Shown here in pieces: positions 11,940-23,904 of a stretch of 64,000 nucleotides of DNA. Origin of the DNA: Trichobilharzia regenti (lineage: Eukaryota; Platyhelminthes; Trematoda; Strigeidida; Schistosomatidae); NCBI GenBank assembly GCA_944472135.2, contig OX235265.1, positions 41,699,459-41,763,458 on the forward strand, in the 5' to 3' direction. Position 1 is the first letter of the stretch. Every line of letters begins with the position of its first letter. Below the pieces are notes generated by a model that did no database searches, was not told where the DNA came from, and saw only the letters and a list, made by a program, of their open reading frames with translations. Made by a program: the position numbers and the translations under genes.

Positions 11940-12630
11940 GTCATAACATGCAGGGTCTTCTGAACACACTGAGCAGATTTCTTTGAACGTTTGGAATAAG
12001 ACTCACCTGCCCCAGTCAAATGTAAGATGATACTGCAGGACTGGACTGCACCAACTCCTTGCTTAAGGGTAGAGATTGAAGTGGTAGAGTATATTGACCA
12101 CCTCAATTATTTGGTAAGTTGCATCAGCCCTCGTGGACTGAGTGCTCACGAAGTTTTAACAAAAGGCTTGTGTGGCATTTGATAACCTACGTCATCTTTG
12201 GGGTGGATGTGATATCCAGTTATCGATCAACAGATGTGTGTACTATGCCACAGTTGTATTTCTCCTCCTTTATGGCTGTGACACATGATCACTCAAAGTG
12301 ATAGATATGGAAAGACTAGCTGTCTTTGACCACAGATACTTGCGTCGTATCTCCCGTGTTAAGTGGTATAATATGGCCAGTAATATTAGCGATAGGCTTG
12401 GAGCGTTAAACAAAGAGGTTATGTCGATTGATAAGGTTGTTAAGTTACATCTATTGAGACGGCTAGGATACTTGTTTCTCATACCACCACCTCATCGTCT
12501 TCCTCAACGATCAATTTTAACTGATAGGATTGGGTTGGAAAAGAGTTAGAGGTGGTCAAATCAAAACCTGTCATCAATCCATGTATTCTTTGACAGTTGA
12601 TTTGAGCCATCCATATAGGGAGGTGTAGAC
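11940..12630 (+). mobile_element. CR1-like retrotransposon C-terminal fragment
   Basis: Reads VEYIDHLNYL near 12085, then MERLAVFDHRYLRRISRVKW near 12305 and IDKVVKLHLLRRLGYLFLIP, HRLPQRSIL, matching the domain at 48653-48162 ([34 protein letters not shown]). It then continues to about 12620. Frames are shifted and this is non-functional. Confidence 0.7.
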
Positions 12631-13128
12631 TGTGTGGTTTTTCTTTCATTTCTTTACCTCTGTTTACTACACAGACTGTGGAAGTTTGAAATGCTGCACT
12701 TCTTTTAGAACTCTGTCGGTCACTTTGTTTACACACAATGATACCTTTCGATTTCAGTAATATCCCGAGAAAAACTACTGCCTGTAATCCAATTATCTGT
12801 TAGCATTTTGTTATTCATATTCATGATATTAGTCATACTCTATATATCTTTTGTAACTATCAACTATCCATGTGATTAATTCATTCGATACTAACATGGA
12901 TCTGATGGCGATTAATAGGACTTGATGAACTAATATATTTAAATGAACACAGGCTGTACAATTTAGCAGTTGACGATGGTTTGTATTTGTCAGTTTGTGG
13001 GATACACTTAATTTACATGCGAACTGTCAACTTAAATGGTGTCCAATTGAATGGAAAGACTAAAATGATAATTAGTCAGTCACATATGCATATTGGATAT
13101 GATTTATTCTGATAGATATAAAGTGTTT

Positions 13129-13273
13129 TTGAGGTGGTTGTGTTGTCTGAGCTGGATAGCTAATTTGCGAAGCTTTCATCACCCTACTAGGCGACATCTT
13201 CAGCGCATCCTTCAATTTAGAGATGAAAGCTTCGCAAATTAGCTATTCTGCTCAGAGAACACAACCACCTCAA
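13129..13273. repeat. Fold-back palindrome, 50-bp arms
   Basis: Left arm 13131-13180 and right arm 13222-13271 are inverted copies with only a few mismatches (core AGCTAATTTGCGAAGCTTTC), around a 41-base loop. It lies about 70 bases beyond the donor of the G5 exon. A degenerate single copy of one arm may occur near 52480. Family not recognised; it could be a miniature element or the folded end of a Penelope-like element. Confidence 0.8.
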
Positions 13274-13342
13274 GATCATCCACCTGAGCTACAAATCTTC
13301 TCTATAATATAGAAATAAAGTGTTTATAACATTATAAATTAC

Positions 13343-13419
13343 CTTGCTAAAACAGTGAATGCTTCTTCAATATTTTGCCCAGTTTTCGCACTGACTTCAA
13401 AGCACATTGTGTTATATGC
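13343..13419 (-). CDS. Rab GTPase domain exon: G5 SAKTG motif
   Basis: An exon of 77 nt: 25 codons plus two spare bases, with acceptor aaacttag and donor GTAATT. The translation, AYNTMCFEVSAKTGQNIEEA followed by FTVLA, contains the G5 motif SAK and the last helix of the small GTPase fold. It joins the previous exon in phase. The spare AG predicts arginine or serine at the next junction. A further exon with the hypervariable tail should follow downstream (below 13.3 kb or outside the window); it was not found. Confidence 0.9.
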
Positions 13420-13724
13420 CTAAGTTTTTTTCAAGTAATATAATATTTTAAAAAAGAATTTAAGTAATAGAAGTTATAATACTTAACTTTTGCAAATACA
13501 TCATTTGCAAGGGTTTAAATACATGAATTAAACATTAATTGAAATATAAAACATATCCAATGACGGGAAGTACTTACATATAGTCCCTAGAATAAGAAGT
13601 TATTAAATCAAGATCACATTATTTGCTATTCACTATCAAGTTGTCTCTCGTATCTTGCAAGTGTTGACTCAATAATTTAGAAAAATAAGTTTTGTATAGG
13701 TGTAGATTATTAGTGTAGTTGTGT

Positions 13725-13925
13725 CAATCGACCAGGTTGTGAAGCTACATTGATTGAGATGGCCAGGACAGTTTTTGCATATGCTGAGCCGTCACCTTCC
13801 TCGACAAGCAGTGTTAGCCAACATAAGATTAGCATAGAAGATGGTTAGGGGTGGTTAAACCTGATATGTATCCACATGATGTGTGTTTTGGTTTTTGACA
13901 GTCTGTTATATTTTGCTATGTCTAT
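13725..13925 (+). mobile_element. CR1-like retrotransposon fragment
   Basis: Plus-strand translation IDQVVKLH, LRWPGQFLHML, RHLPRQAVLANI matches the C-terminal domain of the 48-kb CR1-like copy, including the HRLPRRALL motif. Short and truncated at both ends. Confidence 0.6.
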
Positions 13926-13959
13926 ATGGATCGATATTCCATTATAACTGACGTTATGC

Positions 13960-14265
13960 TTTCGTCTGTCCACTAACTAAATAAGCAATGTATGACCTTG
14001 TTATCACATGACAATACAACCAATCATGGTAAGACGTTATCTTATTGGTTCATGTGTATTAGCTATTTTCATATATACTCTTGCTTTATCATTCTTGTAC
14101 ATTCTTGTTCACACACATTTCGTACATCTAAGTACCCTTCCACTCACACACTTGTGTGACATTTATTTTCCTTGTCTGGAAAATACAAGTATCATCGTAA
14201 ACCTGGTGGTCTTCTGATTTCCCTCTTTCCACGTCAGGACTATTAACTACTCGACGAGTACATAA
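13960..14265 (+). repeat. Possible LTR-like segment, weak
   Basis: About 300 bases with CCAATCATGG, a second CCAAT-like site on the other strand (ATTGG) and a TATA-like CATATATAC, lying between two fragments of the CR1-like family. It resembles promoter-bearing LTR sequence, but I found no clear ends or target duplication. Confidence 0.25.
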
Positions 14266-14269
14266 CAAA

Positions 14270-14400
14270 ACCAAAACTTGGTATCATCCCATGCAGTCTT
14301 TGACAGTTAGTTGGATCCACTTAGGGAGATGCCAGCTGCCTTGTTGGCGTCCTCAGTATTCCAAGAATCAATGGCTAGACAATATACTAGCGATATGGTT
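14270..14400 (+). mobile_element. CR1-like retrotransposon fragment
   Basis: Reads TWYHPMQSLTVSWIHLGRCQ then LPCWRPQYSKNQWL, matching [20 protein letters not shown] of the 48-kb copy. A short stretch only. Confidence 0.55.
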
Positions 14401-14539
14401 CAAAATCGTCAGGATTTCAGTGTTATTTGTGTAAACAATCCTAGCAGGTTGCTGAATACTAATAGTCATTTATGTTGATCAGTTGCATCACATTATTGGT
14501 AACCATGACAAATTAAACATATGAAGCTACACATCTGCA

Positions 14540-15545
14540 TGCTGAGTAGTCTACAACAGGAAAATCATGGATTCCTTCGAAGCAAAGACGGGAGTGAGAC
14601 AAGCTGGCTGCCTCCTATTCCCGATGATTTTCCTGATTGCGGTAGACTGGATAATGCGACAGACAGCGGGCAACGACGAAATAGTCATAAAATGGACCCA
14701 CACAAAAACTTTGGACGATCTGGATTTCGCCAATGATAAACACATGTCTGATTTCCCACAAACTGGAAGATATGCAAGTGAAAAGCAACAAGTTGGCAGA
14801 AGAAGCATCAAAATAGGACTTCGGGTGAACATAGAGGAGACAGAGGTGATGAAGTTTCCTGGCCATCAGCAACAACAATCAGCATAAGTGGGAGAAATCT
14901 GAAGGAAGCAACCTCCTTTACCTACCGACCTGGGAAGCATCGTTTCAACTACAGACTGACGGAACTGAACAGGATATCAAAACAGAAATCTTGAAAGCAA
15001 GGTGAGCTTTTATTACTCTCAAGGCTGTGTGGAGATCGACAGCGTGAAAAATAAGATCCGAACTTTCAACTCCAATGTGAAGTAAATGCTACTTTATGGA
15101 TCTGAGACTTGGCACGTCATGAAATGCACTTTGAACAAACTACAGACCTTCATCAACAACTGTCTTCGCTCAATATCACTCAAGACCAGATTGTCAGAAA
15201 AGATCAGCAACAGAGATTTCTGGCCACGAACGAACCAACCTAGCAGGAAGTAATGGTACAACAAAGCTGCAGGATGAAATGGAAGTGGATTGGCCATACT
15301 TTGACACAATAAACCATCAAGTGACACCACTCGCCCGGTCATCGCTCGAGTGGAATCCGAATGGAGAGCGGTGAGTTGGTCGTCAGTGCGAGGGTGATAT
15401 AGAAGAGGTCATGCGAAGAGGAGATGAATGCATGTGAACAGACATGGAGCCAGGTGAAAACGTTGGTAGGGAACCAAACGCAATGGCGACGTTCGGCTGA
15501 AGCCCTATTCCCCTCTAGGAACTAAAGGAATTAATAATAATAATG
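14540..15545 (+). mobile_element. RTE retrotransposon 3' fragment
   Basis: The frame at 14567-14887 reads SFEAKTGVRQAGCLLFPMIF, LIAVDWIMRQTAG and TLDDLDFANDKHM. The FADD box is changed to FAND, so the reverse transcriptase is inactive. Downstream come broken pieces of the post-RT domain and the tail GAAGCCCTATTCCCCTCTAG followed by AATAATAATAATG. It ends at 15545. Confidence 0.8.
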
Positions 15546-15923
15546 CTACACAAAGAACGTTGACTAATATATCGTTGAAACATATATTATCTCCAAAACT
15601 AACTGAAACTAAGTACTTTGGGAGTACTCGCAATATCAGCTACTTATGCTTGTACAACATTTATAATATTGAAATTTTATGGTATACGTCTAGGCTTCTA
15701 GTTGTAGGATGCTAGCTAACCAAGCAAATGACTCAGGTTCTACTCACCGCTGGTGGACACATAAACCTCATCTGGATGGTAGTAGATCCAAAACAGATGG
15801 AAGACTGCACGTGGAGTTAGATATCTTACCCTTTATAACCTAAAATGCTGCCGAAACTTGTAAAGTTAAAGCTCGAATCCTATACTCCATTCGGAAAGCG
15901 AAGAAACGGGGAAAAGCACTATA

Positions 15924-16226
15924 GTATTGTGGTGAGAGCAGGCCGTGAGAAAATATGTACAAGGCTGATTCAACAACCAATCACAGCAGACTTAACGTGG
16001 CAAAATATGATTCGCAGATATAGAACTCTGTTTTTCGAGGAATCCCGAAGCAACCAATCAGAAGCCTGCGTTTATCTGCTTAACTTCTGATAAACAACCA
16101 ATCAGATGACTGAGCTTGTCTACTTGCATAAGCTATAATAATGTATGTGGAATATATATAAATACGTGTTGATTTTCATAATAAAACGATCTGTTGCCTG
16201 GCCCTTGTCTTCTGTTGTTACAGTAT
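15924..16226 (+). mobile_element. Solo LTR with 4-bp target duplication
   Basis: LTR from 15928 to 16222 (295 bp), TGTGGTGAGAGC to TGTTGTTACA, flanked by GTAT on both sides. It has four CCAATCA sites, a TATAAATACG box and AATAAAACGATC near the end. Internal indels compared with the 11343 copy. No coding sequence. Confidence 0.85.
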
Positions 16227-16719
16227 AAGTTAGACATCTACTGTGTCGTATCCTTGTACTGGAAATTATAAGAGTCTGATTAAATATTTAATGCAGTAAA
16301 AGATCAGCGGATAGTATTTACTTGTCTTCTTGAAACATTCTGGATTACTTCAATGTATAACACTGAACTACATTTACATTTTTATCATAATCTTCGTTTA
16401 GCTATTTATGCTGATAAAAATCTAGCTTGTGTTAAAGTTATTGTTTCATAGTTTCTGAGCACGTATGCATCCAGATATTTTAGAAATGTAATTTACGGTG
16501 AATTTGATTTTCACGTAGTCGTTGTTTAGAAAAAAATGATTGTGATGGGATAGGAGTTGAAGCCTAGATAGTGATATAATTCAAACTAGGTGCTACCGGT
16601 TAATCGATTGTGATACTGTCTCGATTCATGTGAGAGTATCGATATCCGATAGTCACATTCATCCATGATGTATATTTACGTTTCTCAGTCTACTAAACAA
16701 AGCGTATGGCAGATAACCT

Positions 16720-17350
16720 TGGCAGCGATTTGTCATTTGCTTTGTCTTTAATTTCTCAGTGGATATCCTTGCTCCATTATTACAGAAAGTTTGGTAGGGA
16801 ATGAACGGTATCTACTGATTGGAAAACAGTTTATCTTGTCAAACTACCAAAGAACAGCGACTTAAGCATTTGGAAAAGGTGACACGGAATCATGCTCCTG
16901 TCCATCCCAAGAATAACACTAAGACACGTCCTGGGGAGACTAAAGGTTGCTTTGGATAAAGAAGTCTGGTCAGATCAAGCTGGATCGAGGTAAAGCAAAT
17001 CATGTTCGGATTAAATTACAACACTACGCTTCATGACAGTCGATTACCAACTTCATCAACTCTGAAAAGACCTTCGACAGCGCTGATCCTGAAGTGATTT
17101 AGAAACTGCCTCATTACTACAGAGCACCCAAAGTCTTCGTCAGCCGTATTCGAAAGCTATGTGACACCACGTGTTACCTAATTCACAACGGAAACCTAAC
17201 TGATGACTTTAAACTAAAGACATGAGTAGGACAAGTCTGCCTCTGATAATATTCCTGATCGTGGTAGACAGTGCGTGGGCGACGAGGAAACAGAAATACG
17301 CCGGGCTAATAAGAATCCCTACGTTCTTTTCGGAACCTAAAAGAGTAATA
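16720..17350 (+). mobile_element. RTE retrotransposon RT fragment
   Basis: Broken plus-strand pieces: FINSEKTFDSADPEVI near 17050, then KLPHYYRAPKVFVSRIRKLC and CYLIHNGNLTDDFKLKT, the RTE palm region, then a deletion to a 3' tail near 17310-17350 (CCTACGTTCTTTTCGGAACC). Many stops. Confidence 0.7.
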
Positions 17351-17575
17351 AAACTATCAACAAAACTTGAGTAACGGAATCGAAACGGGTAGTTGGTGTG
17401 ATAAGAATAAAGCAACAAATATTTATCGCTCACTCATATATGGAAACTGGACGACATCCTTTCTGAAGAAAAGAGGAATTTCGACACGGTCTTGTAGGTG
17501 GGTCTGTAGAGAAGAAGTACCTGAGGACGGAAAGGACGTTGTTTTGAAGCCTACTTAGAACTAAGATCCCTCTTC
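17351..17575 (+). mobile_element. RTE-related 3' fragment
   Basis: Short segment ending GTTTTGAAGCCTACTTAGAA, a decayed RTE tail, directly after the preceding RTE fragment and about 200 bases from the 3' side of the host exon 17772-18000. Confidence 0.45.
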
Positions 17576-17771
17576 AGTTTCACTCACTAATCCCAATATA
17601 TCGTAGAAAATATTGAAAAATGTCATCAGTTAATTAAAAAATGGCATATTTAACTCCTATGCAACCTGTGTGAAACAGTATGCGCAATTCATTTCGTAAC
17701 ATAAAAATGTAAACGAAACACTTTATGAAAACATTATACTTAGCATATTCAATGAGCTGAAAGGTACTTAC

Positions 17772-18000
17772 ACGAACAATTTTATCGATTGTTGCTTTTG
17801 GTACACAACGTTTTGAATCATTTTCTTCTAGAAGATCAGATTTATTCTCTAAAATTACAATCACTGTATTTTCATCTGTCTCTTCAGTCACAGATTGCAG
17901 CCATGATCGAACAGCCAGAAAGCTTGACTCATTCGTGGCATCGAAAACAATAATTACACCATCTGATTTACGGTAGTATTGTCGTGTTATGCTTCGAAAT
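17772..18000 (-). CDS. Rab GTPase domain exon: switch II and NKxD
   Basis: An exon of 229 nt: one base completing lysine, then 76 codons, ending in phase 0 at donor GTAAGT. It begins FRSITRQYYRKSDGVIIVFD, the Rab switch II region and the YYR-ADG-type signature, then DATNESSFLAVRSWL and the guanine-specificity motif NKSD. Joined to the preceding exon it reads GQEKFRSI, where most Rabs have GQERFRSI. A solo LTR ends or begins 46 bases upstream of the acceptor (18047), so the branch point must lie in the remaining short stretch or in the LTR. Confidence 0.93.
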
Positions 18001-18042
18001 CTACCAGTGAAAAAAAAGTAAATAAACATTAACGCAAACACC

Positions 18043-18369
18043 ATACAGTGGTGAAAGCCAGAATTTTAGACAACAATTTACGTCAATGTTCACGTCCTGA
18101 ATCAGGTTCATGAGAAAAACAATAACGAAGCTTAACCTTGAGAAAATCACAGCGGAATTAACGTGTTGAAGTGTGATTTGCGGACATATGGCTTGATTTT
18201 CAGAGAAACGGCCACAAAGAGATGACGGAATAACCTTCAACAAGTAAACAACCAATCAGGAAACGTTGATTCTCCACTAACAATAATGTACATTAAAATC
18301 TAAAAATACCTCTTGATTTTTCCAATAAAGGGTCTGTTGCCTGACCACTGTCTTCTGTCGTTACAATAC
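18043..18369 (+). mobile_element. Solo LTR next to a host splice acceptor
   Basis: LTR from 18047 to 18365 (319 bp), flanked by ATAC on both sides. The first bases have mutated from TG to AG; the end TCTGTCGTTACA is kept. It has CCAATCAGG and CCAATAAAGG near the 3' end. Relative to the minus-strand host gene it lies in antisense, its left edge 46 bases upstream of the acceptor of exon 17772-18000. Confidence 0.83.
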
Positions 18370-19930
18370 TACTTGTCAGTAGCTAAAGTTTTTAAAACAA
18401 TTTACAATAATAACAACAGCGTAATTCTAAAGAGAAAGTTTAAACAATTCATAGAATTCTCGGTGAATTTCATTGCATAATATTTCCTCTCCATCCACGA
18501 TCTTCTTGAGTGACGCAATGCTGTTTAGTCTGAAGCATAGACTGATCAATTCTGATATTATCGCTTTGTCTCGGAGAAATACACACTGGTAGTTTGAAAG
18601 TCAATTAAAACTGTGTGTGAGTACATTCTGCGACTGACAAGAATACACAAATGATTTAAAACAGCAAGAATTATAAAAAATATGATCCAGTGTGTTGGAT
18701 GAATGTTTCAACGTTTCAAGATCCATTTATTCTACATAAATCAAGGTGCTCACATATCTTTCAGAATTTAGCTAAGTAAACAAAGGGGAATCCCTCTAAG
18801 AAAAGCTCAACATTAGTAATGCATACATACAATCGAACAATAGGGTGGGATTGAACTACAAATCTAAAAAGTGATGTGGCTAGTTTCAGCGAGAAGTTGG
18901 TCACTGAACCTCTCTCTGTTCATCGAATCTTTACACAGAGAAAACACTTGCAATAGGAATAGTCCAGTATTGATATCAAAGATTTGGAACATAATACTAT
19001 TGACAAAATCGAAGAATAAAAAATCATGGTACTTCTTAAATGAAATCTGAAAGTTATGTGAATAACTTTGATATGAATATAACTGAGCTGGAAACATCAG
19101 TAAACCATACTGTCTTTCCTAAAACAAATTTTATTCATTTCTTGGTTTCACCACATGTGATTCGCTTTATATGATAGAAAATTTTTAACCTTTACACAGC
19201 TGTGTTATGTATATAGTGCTACACAGCAATATGCCCGAAAATAAGTACTTGTTCAGCACACTTTTCCTGCCAGGGCAAACTGTAAAGGTGACTGTCATAG
19301 GCAAACGTTTAAAGGGAAGGATATCTGTTGCTTTATCTCCTTGTAAGTAGAACACACCATCTCTCCCTTCCATCATAAAGCCGTTTCTATGACAGCGCCA
19401 ATCGCGCGTAGTTGGTTATGCTTGGCTGCCTGTCGGACATTTTTACATTATATTCTTATGTCCAAATTTTCCCTGTATATTTTTCCTGTATACACTGGAC
19501 GTCATCCCAATGTGTTATCCCACGTGACCACCGCCCGTTTCAGTAGTAGCTGTCCTCATCCCAGGTTCATCCCATCATCTAATCTTTCATCACTCAGAAT
19601 GGACTTCATTTTTGACTTTGCTTCTATTAAAAATGCACACACTCTCTCAGTTCCTACTTTTTGATTTTCTTGTATAATCGGAATAACTTGTTTCTACCTG
19701 CTAGTTTATCTCGTTATATGTACTAAAAGTGTAGTTGTGACCAAGTTTTATGGTTGGTGTAGTGCATATCACGATTTCCTATCATACATTGGGTAGTCAT
19801 TAATTCTAAAGTATTTTACTAAATTATGAACTTATTTTCTCAAATTGACTAAGAAAATATAAAAATCATACTAATCTCCTTAAAGTTTCTGTGAAATGAT
19901 CGTTACGAAAAAAAAATCATGAGTAACTAA
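18370..19930. other. Intronic stretch without a recognised gene
   Basis: Noncoding, AT-rich intron. Around 19380-19690 a slightly more GC-rich stretch has a plus-strand frame of 91 codons (19389) with no recognisable domain, possibly LTR-like. Nothing else is supported. Confidence 0.4.
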
Positions 19931-19939
19931 CAATACGAC

Positions 19940-20630
19940 TTTAGGAAGGTGGTGGAAACCAACAAGTTGACAGAAGAGTTTGTAAGCAAAGACAGGACTT
20001 CAAGTGGAGATGGGAAAGAGGTCATCACTTTCACTTATCTAGGCAGCATCATTTCAACTACAGGCAGTCAGTGGGGATATGGATTTCAAAGGCATACCTT
20101 CATTAATCTGAAATAAGTATGAAAATCAACAGGCTAAGAGTAAATAATAAGATTCGAATTTTTAACACTAATGTTAGGTCGGTTAAAGATTCTAATTGGT
20201 TCAGAGATTTCGCATGTGCGTTACGAGAGGGATTTGCAGTGGACTATTGCTGACTTCCATCAGCAGTTGCTTTCACTGGTCCCATACTAGAAATTGGATG
20301 GCCAGAAAGGATAACCAACAAGAAACTCTGGCAATGAATCAACCAAGAATCTACCACCCACCAAATTTGCCGAAGGAAATAGACATGGGTCGAACATCCA
20401 ATGATTAGTCTGTTCACAGTGGCATATCGTGCAATGTAGGCCCCCTAGTTGAAGCCGAATGAGGAACAGTGAGTTGGGCGTGGGTCCAACTGTGACGTGG
20501 AGGGATCATGTGAGGAGAAGATGAAAGCCAACGGTTAATCGTAAAGCCAACTGCTGACAAAAGAATGAAACGGACATGTGCTTATGGAGCCTTATATTCC
20601 ATTCGAAACCTAAGGGAACAACAATGATAT
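19940..20630 (+). mobile_element. RTE retrotransposon 3' fragment
   Basis: Decayed post-RT domain on the plus strand: TFTYLGSIISTTG near 20030, then KINRLRVNNKIRIFNTNV near 20120 and WPERITNKKLWQ near 20300, ending in a tail CCTTATATTCCATTCGAAAC. Many stops. Confidence 0.7.
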
Positions 20631-21029
20631 GACCTGCAAGAATACTTGTTCATATAATGAAACAAAATCACTAGTCACAAAAATTAACCAAAAAGATAAT
20701 ATATCGGTTGAACTGAGTTTTCAATGTCACTTAACACTAGACAACGAAAATTCACATGATTTATTTATCTTGCGTATTGCAACTGTATGCAGAATATTCC
20801 TGTGCATATTCGTTAACCGTCTCACTTTGTACTAGATCCAGTGTCAGACTAAATATGTAAGAGGTTCATTGTGCCAGTAGGGAAATATTTAAAAGGACAT
20901 TATGTATAGGCTATGAAATCACTGATATATCATAAAGATGACTGTCAACAGCATAAAACTTAAGTCCATGCCAATGGAATAATCACAACTAACTGCAAGC
21001 TTTTAATGTCTTATAAATTTATAGAGTTA

Positions 21030-21430
21030 GTTTGTAGGGATTCGGTATATCTGAAGTTTGATCACCAGTTGTTTTCCTCCAGAGAAACACTGAAAACTAG
21101 CAGGAAATACTAGACAGCTGTTTCGTCTTTCTTTGGGAGTCTTCGGTATTTCACACCTACGACCCCACCAGGAATTGAACACAGGATATTCAGGGGTTAC
21201 GACACCAGACTTACTGATCGACTATTCAGCTACTTTGGCAGAAATTCAAAGACCTATGAACTCTAGCTTGCGTCGGTTCGTGATTTTAGCGTGACCTTGG
21301 CCAGTATTTGTCCTCACATCCGACCTGGTGGATCCTACTGGTCATGACTTTCCGCTAGAACTCCAGGTAACTTCATATTGTAGTCAGTCACCAGTGAGCA
21401 TCACTCTTGTGATTTATCTCTCTCCCTAAG
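21030..21430 (-). repeat. S2 SINE, single copy
   Basis: Minus-strand SINE with the block GAAAACTAGCAGGAAATACT, the hammerhead-region remnant near 21115-21150 and the tRNA-like and second-unit sequence beyond. It is too eroded for an intact core. Confidence 0.55.
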
Positions 21431-21924
21431 TTTGAAAGCTGAGTCATTTGATAACTATAACAAAGTTTTCCCAGCTAATAATAGCTGCTAATTTGAGTAA
21501 TACTGATAACAATAATAACAAACAACAACTACTAATTTTAGAAGTAGGGATTTTAGCACATGAAATTTTCTTTCCCCTATTGCCTCAGACATACTAAACC
21601 AGTCAGCTAGTTTCCAATAAGAGACACTATAAACAAATTTCTAGACAGAAAAAAATATAATTATTTCCTTCTGTCTGATAAATTAGCCAGGGATCTTTCA
21701 AACCATAAAAAGTGGTTTCTATTTTGTTTATTATTTTCCGTTGACAGTCTAACTACTATAACTATTAGTCCAGGGACATGCAGACGAAAATAATTAAACT
21801 TACTAGAAAAAAAATACTGAATGATTTTTAAACTTTTATTCTATCTGCTTAACTTGTGTGAATTATCAGTCAATCTTTAATTGTTTTATATTGGCTGATG
21901 GGGGTGCTAAAGTCACGAGTTGGT

Positions 21925-22120
21925 AGAAGTTAGAATTCGTGGTCAGTTCATTGAGTCAGATCCCAGTGACTGAATGGTCTACAAGGTAACCAAGGGGGCG
22001 GGCTGGGTTTAAACCCTAGTGAGTGTGTAGTGCCGATGAGCCTCGAACTGGGACGAAACAACGACCCAGTACTCCATGATTCTGACTGATTCTACAATTT
22101 ATATCAGTCAGCGATCAAAC
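21925..22120 (+). repeat. S2 SINE with altered hammerhead region
   Basis: Plus-strand copy: tRNA-like head with GGGTTTAAACCC B-box region, then GTGCCGATGAGCC, a loop, GGGAC and GAAAC, and the tail CAGTACTCCATGATTCTG. The core is CCGATGA, with U4 changed. Confidence 0.6.
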
Positions 22121-23190
22121 TTGAAAGTGTGTTAAAGCCACGGTTTTGATTATTCCTCAAAGCGTAGATTTGAAATAGAATATGGGAGAGAAGGTTATGC
22201 GCGTGTACATCTTAGTCTGTAAGTTAATGAACAGGTTTAAATAGAAAAACTAAAGGTTTTTTATGCAGCTGAAATAATAAGGGGTTGAGGAATTTATATC
22301 TATAGGATGAATGGTCATATCTAATAAGAGCGATGTAATGTTGTATTTACGAACTTAGTAATTCTACAGCAAGTCAGGGTAGCAGTCACGGCTGAACCTG
22401 TTATGAATAAAAATGAACTGAAGATTGTATGTGCCATCTTAATTGCAAATACCCATCCAGAAAAAATCATCATGAAACACACATGGCCAAGAAAGTGTGA
22501 AAAAACTGTTCTACATCCATAAACAATTCAAAGAACTTTTAATTCTGGTAAACTGTAGGTTATATTATTGAAAGGACAGGTTATGATTCCTCAAGCGAAA
22601 GACGAAGTACGTAGGTTAATCAACTCTTTCTGCATCTGTGAATTTAACTACTCCTTTAGAGCTAGTAATATTAGCCGTTACTCTGAGAAATTAATCTCTT
22701 GTGCTCAGGAACACTAACTAGTGTGGCTATATAAAAGTTTTCTATAGTTTGGTTTGTATGGGTTAGTAATGTTTTTACGAGTTGATCACAGATTGATATC
22801 AGTTAGAGAATCATTGAAAACCAGAGAGTACTGAACAGCTGTAGTACGTCATCTGTTTAAGGCATAACTGTCCATCATGTAGATATGAATTCTACTTATT
22901 ATCGCAATTTTATAAACGAACCTTTCTTGTTCTTAACTTTAGTTACTAGATGACACATTGATAATCACAGGCATAAGCTTCTACCCCATCTCCCTCCCTG
23001 TTCCTGATATTATCATTCGTCCATATGATGTTCATAACCAGTATCAACAGAGTTCAACATAATTATTAGTCATTAGTATTCATAATTGTTATACATTCAT
23101 GAAAATATTATTCGTTGCTATTCATGATCATTTATTCTGGAAAAATGGTGTTTCACATCGTGTTATGTTTGTACACATTAATACATACAC
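22120..23190. other. Intronic stretch, one SINE scrap
   Basis: Noncoding AT-rich sequence. A minus-strand S2 SINE scrap lies at 22780-22850 (TCAGTTAGAGAATCATTGAA). Nothing else recognised. Confidence 0.45.
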
Positions 23191-23194
23191 TTGT

Positions 23195-23365
23195 TTAGGA
23201 CTATAATCCATTAACAGTCTATTAACGCTGCATGGGTTCGAGCCTCGGTGGAAACATAATCATCACTCACTGGGAAATGCAGGTACATCTAGCGACGAGC
23301 CCCAAATAAGACGAAAAGCGCATCCTGGATTCCACTGCTAGTCACCATCCACCAGTTGAATTCTA
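23195..23365 (+). repeat. S-alpha-type SINE with damaged hammerhead ribozyme
   Basis: The head contains a B-box-like GGGTTCGAGCC. The body reads GCAGGTACATCTAG, CGACGA, GCCC, AAATA, AGAC, GAAA, then GCGCATC and CTGGATTCCACTGC, which follows the known schistosome hammerhead with its cleavage site after GCATC. The core lost one base (CTGACGA to CGACGA), so cleavage should be abolished. Family known as S-alpha (Sm-alpha) retroposons. Confidence 0.8.
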
Positions 23366-23904
23366 ATATGGAATTACCTGAAGTTATTGTCGACAGACAC
23401 TTTAATTATTTTAAGCATTTAGTTAAAACCATCATATCTGATACTAAATGTACCCCTTATTCACAGCTTTCTCATTGCAACCAGTACGTCAAAATATAAA
23501 AATTCAACGCTACTATATTTAGCACTGGTTTTGAGTGAAGAAACAAATGTCAGAAAAGAGCTCATAAACCTGGCTTTTTATACTTAAAACAGACAGAAAG
23601 TTATCTAGCAGCAATTATTATACTACCAACTTTCAGATTTTTTGCGATTGTATCATTATGTTTACCATTTTATGTATTTATTTGTAAAAGGAGATAAATT
23701 GTTGAAATATTAGGAAACGTTGAGAATTCCATTCTGTACCAAAAAATATTGCTTGGAATAAAATGATAGTAATTATGATTAAAGTTAAGTTTGAGATCAG
23801 ATTACTTTCAAATTGTATGACAAACTTATTTAGAGTTGAATGCAATTATAACAAAATAGTGTGAAATGAAACGAAATAATGATAATAATTTTAATAATAA
23901 TTTT

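Noticed and set aside
14551..14878. Minus-strand open frames over the RTE fragment
   Set aside because: They are shadows of the plus-strand reverse transcriptase reading.
19389..19664. 91-codon open frame as a gene
   Set aside because: No domain, no splice context and low-complexity composition. It may lie in LTR-like noncoding sequence.
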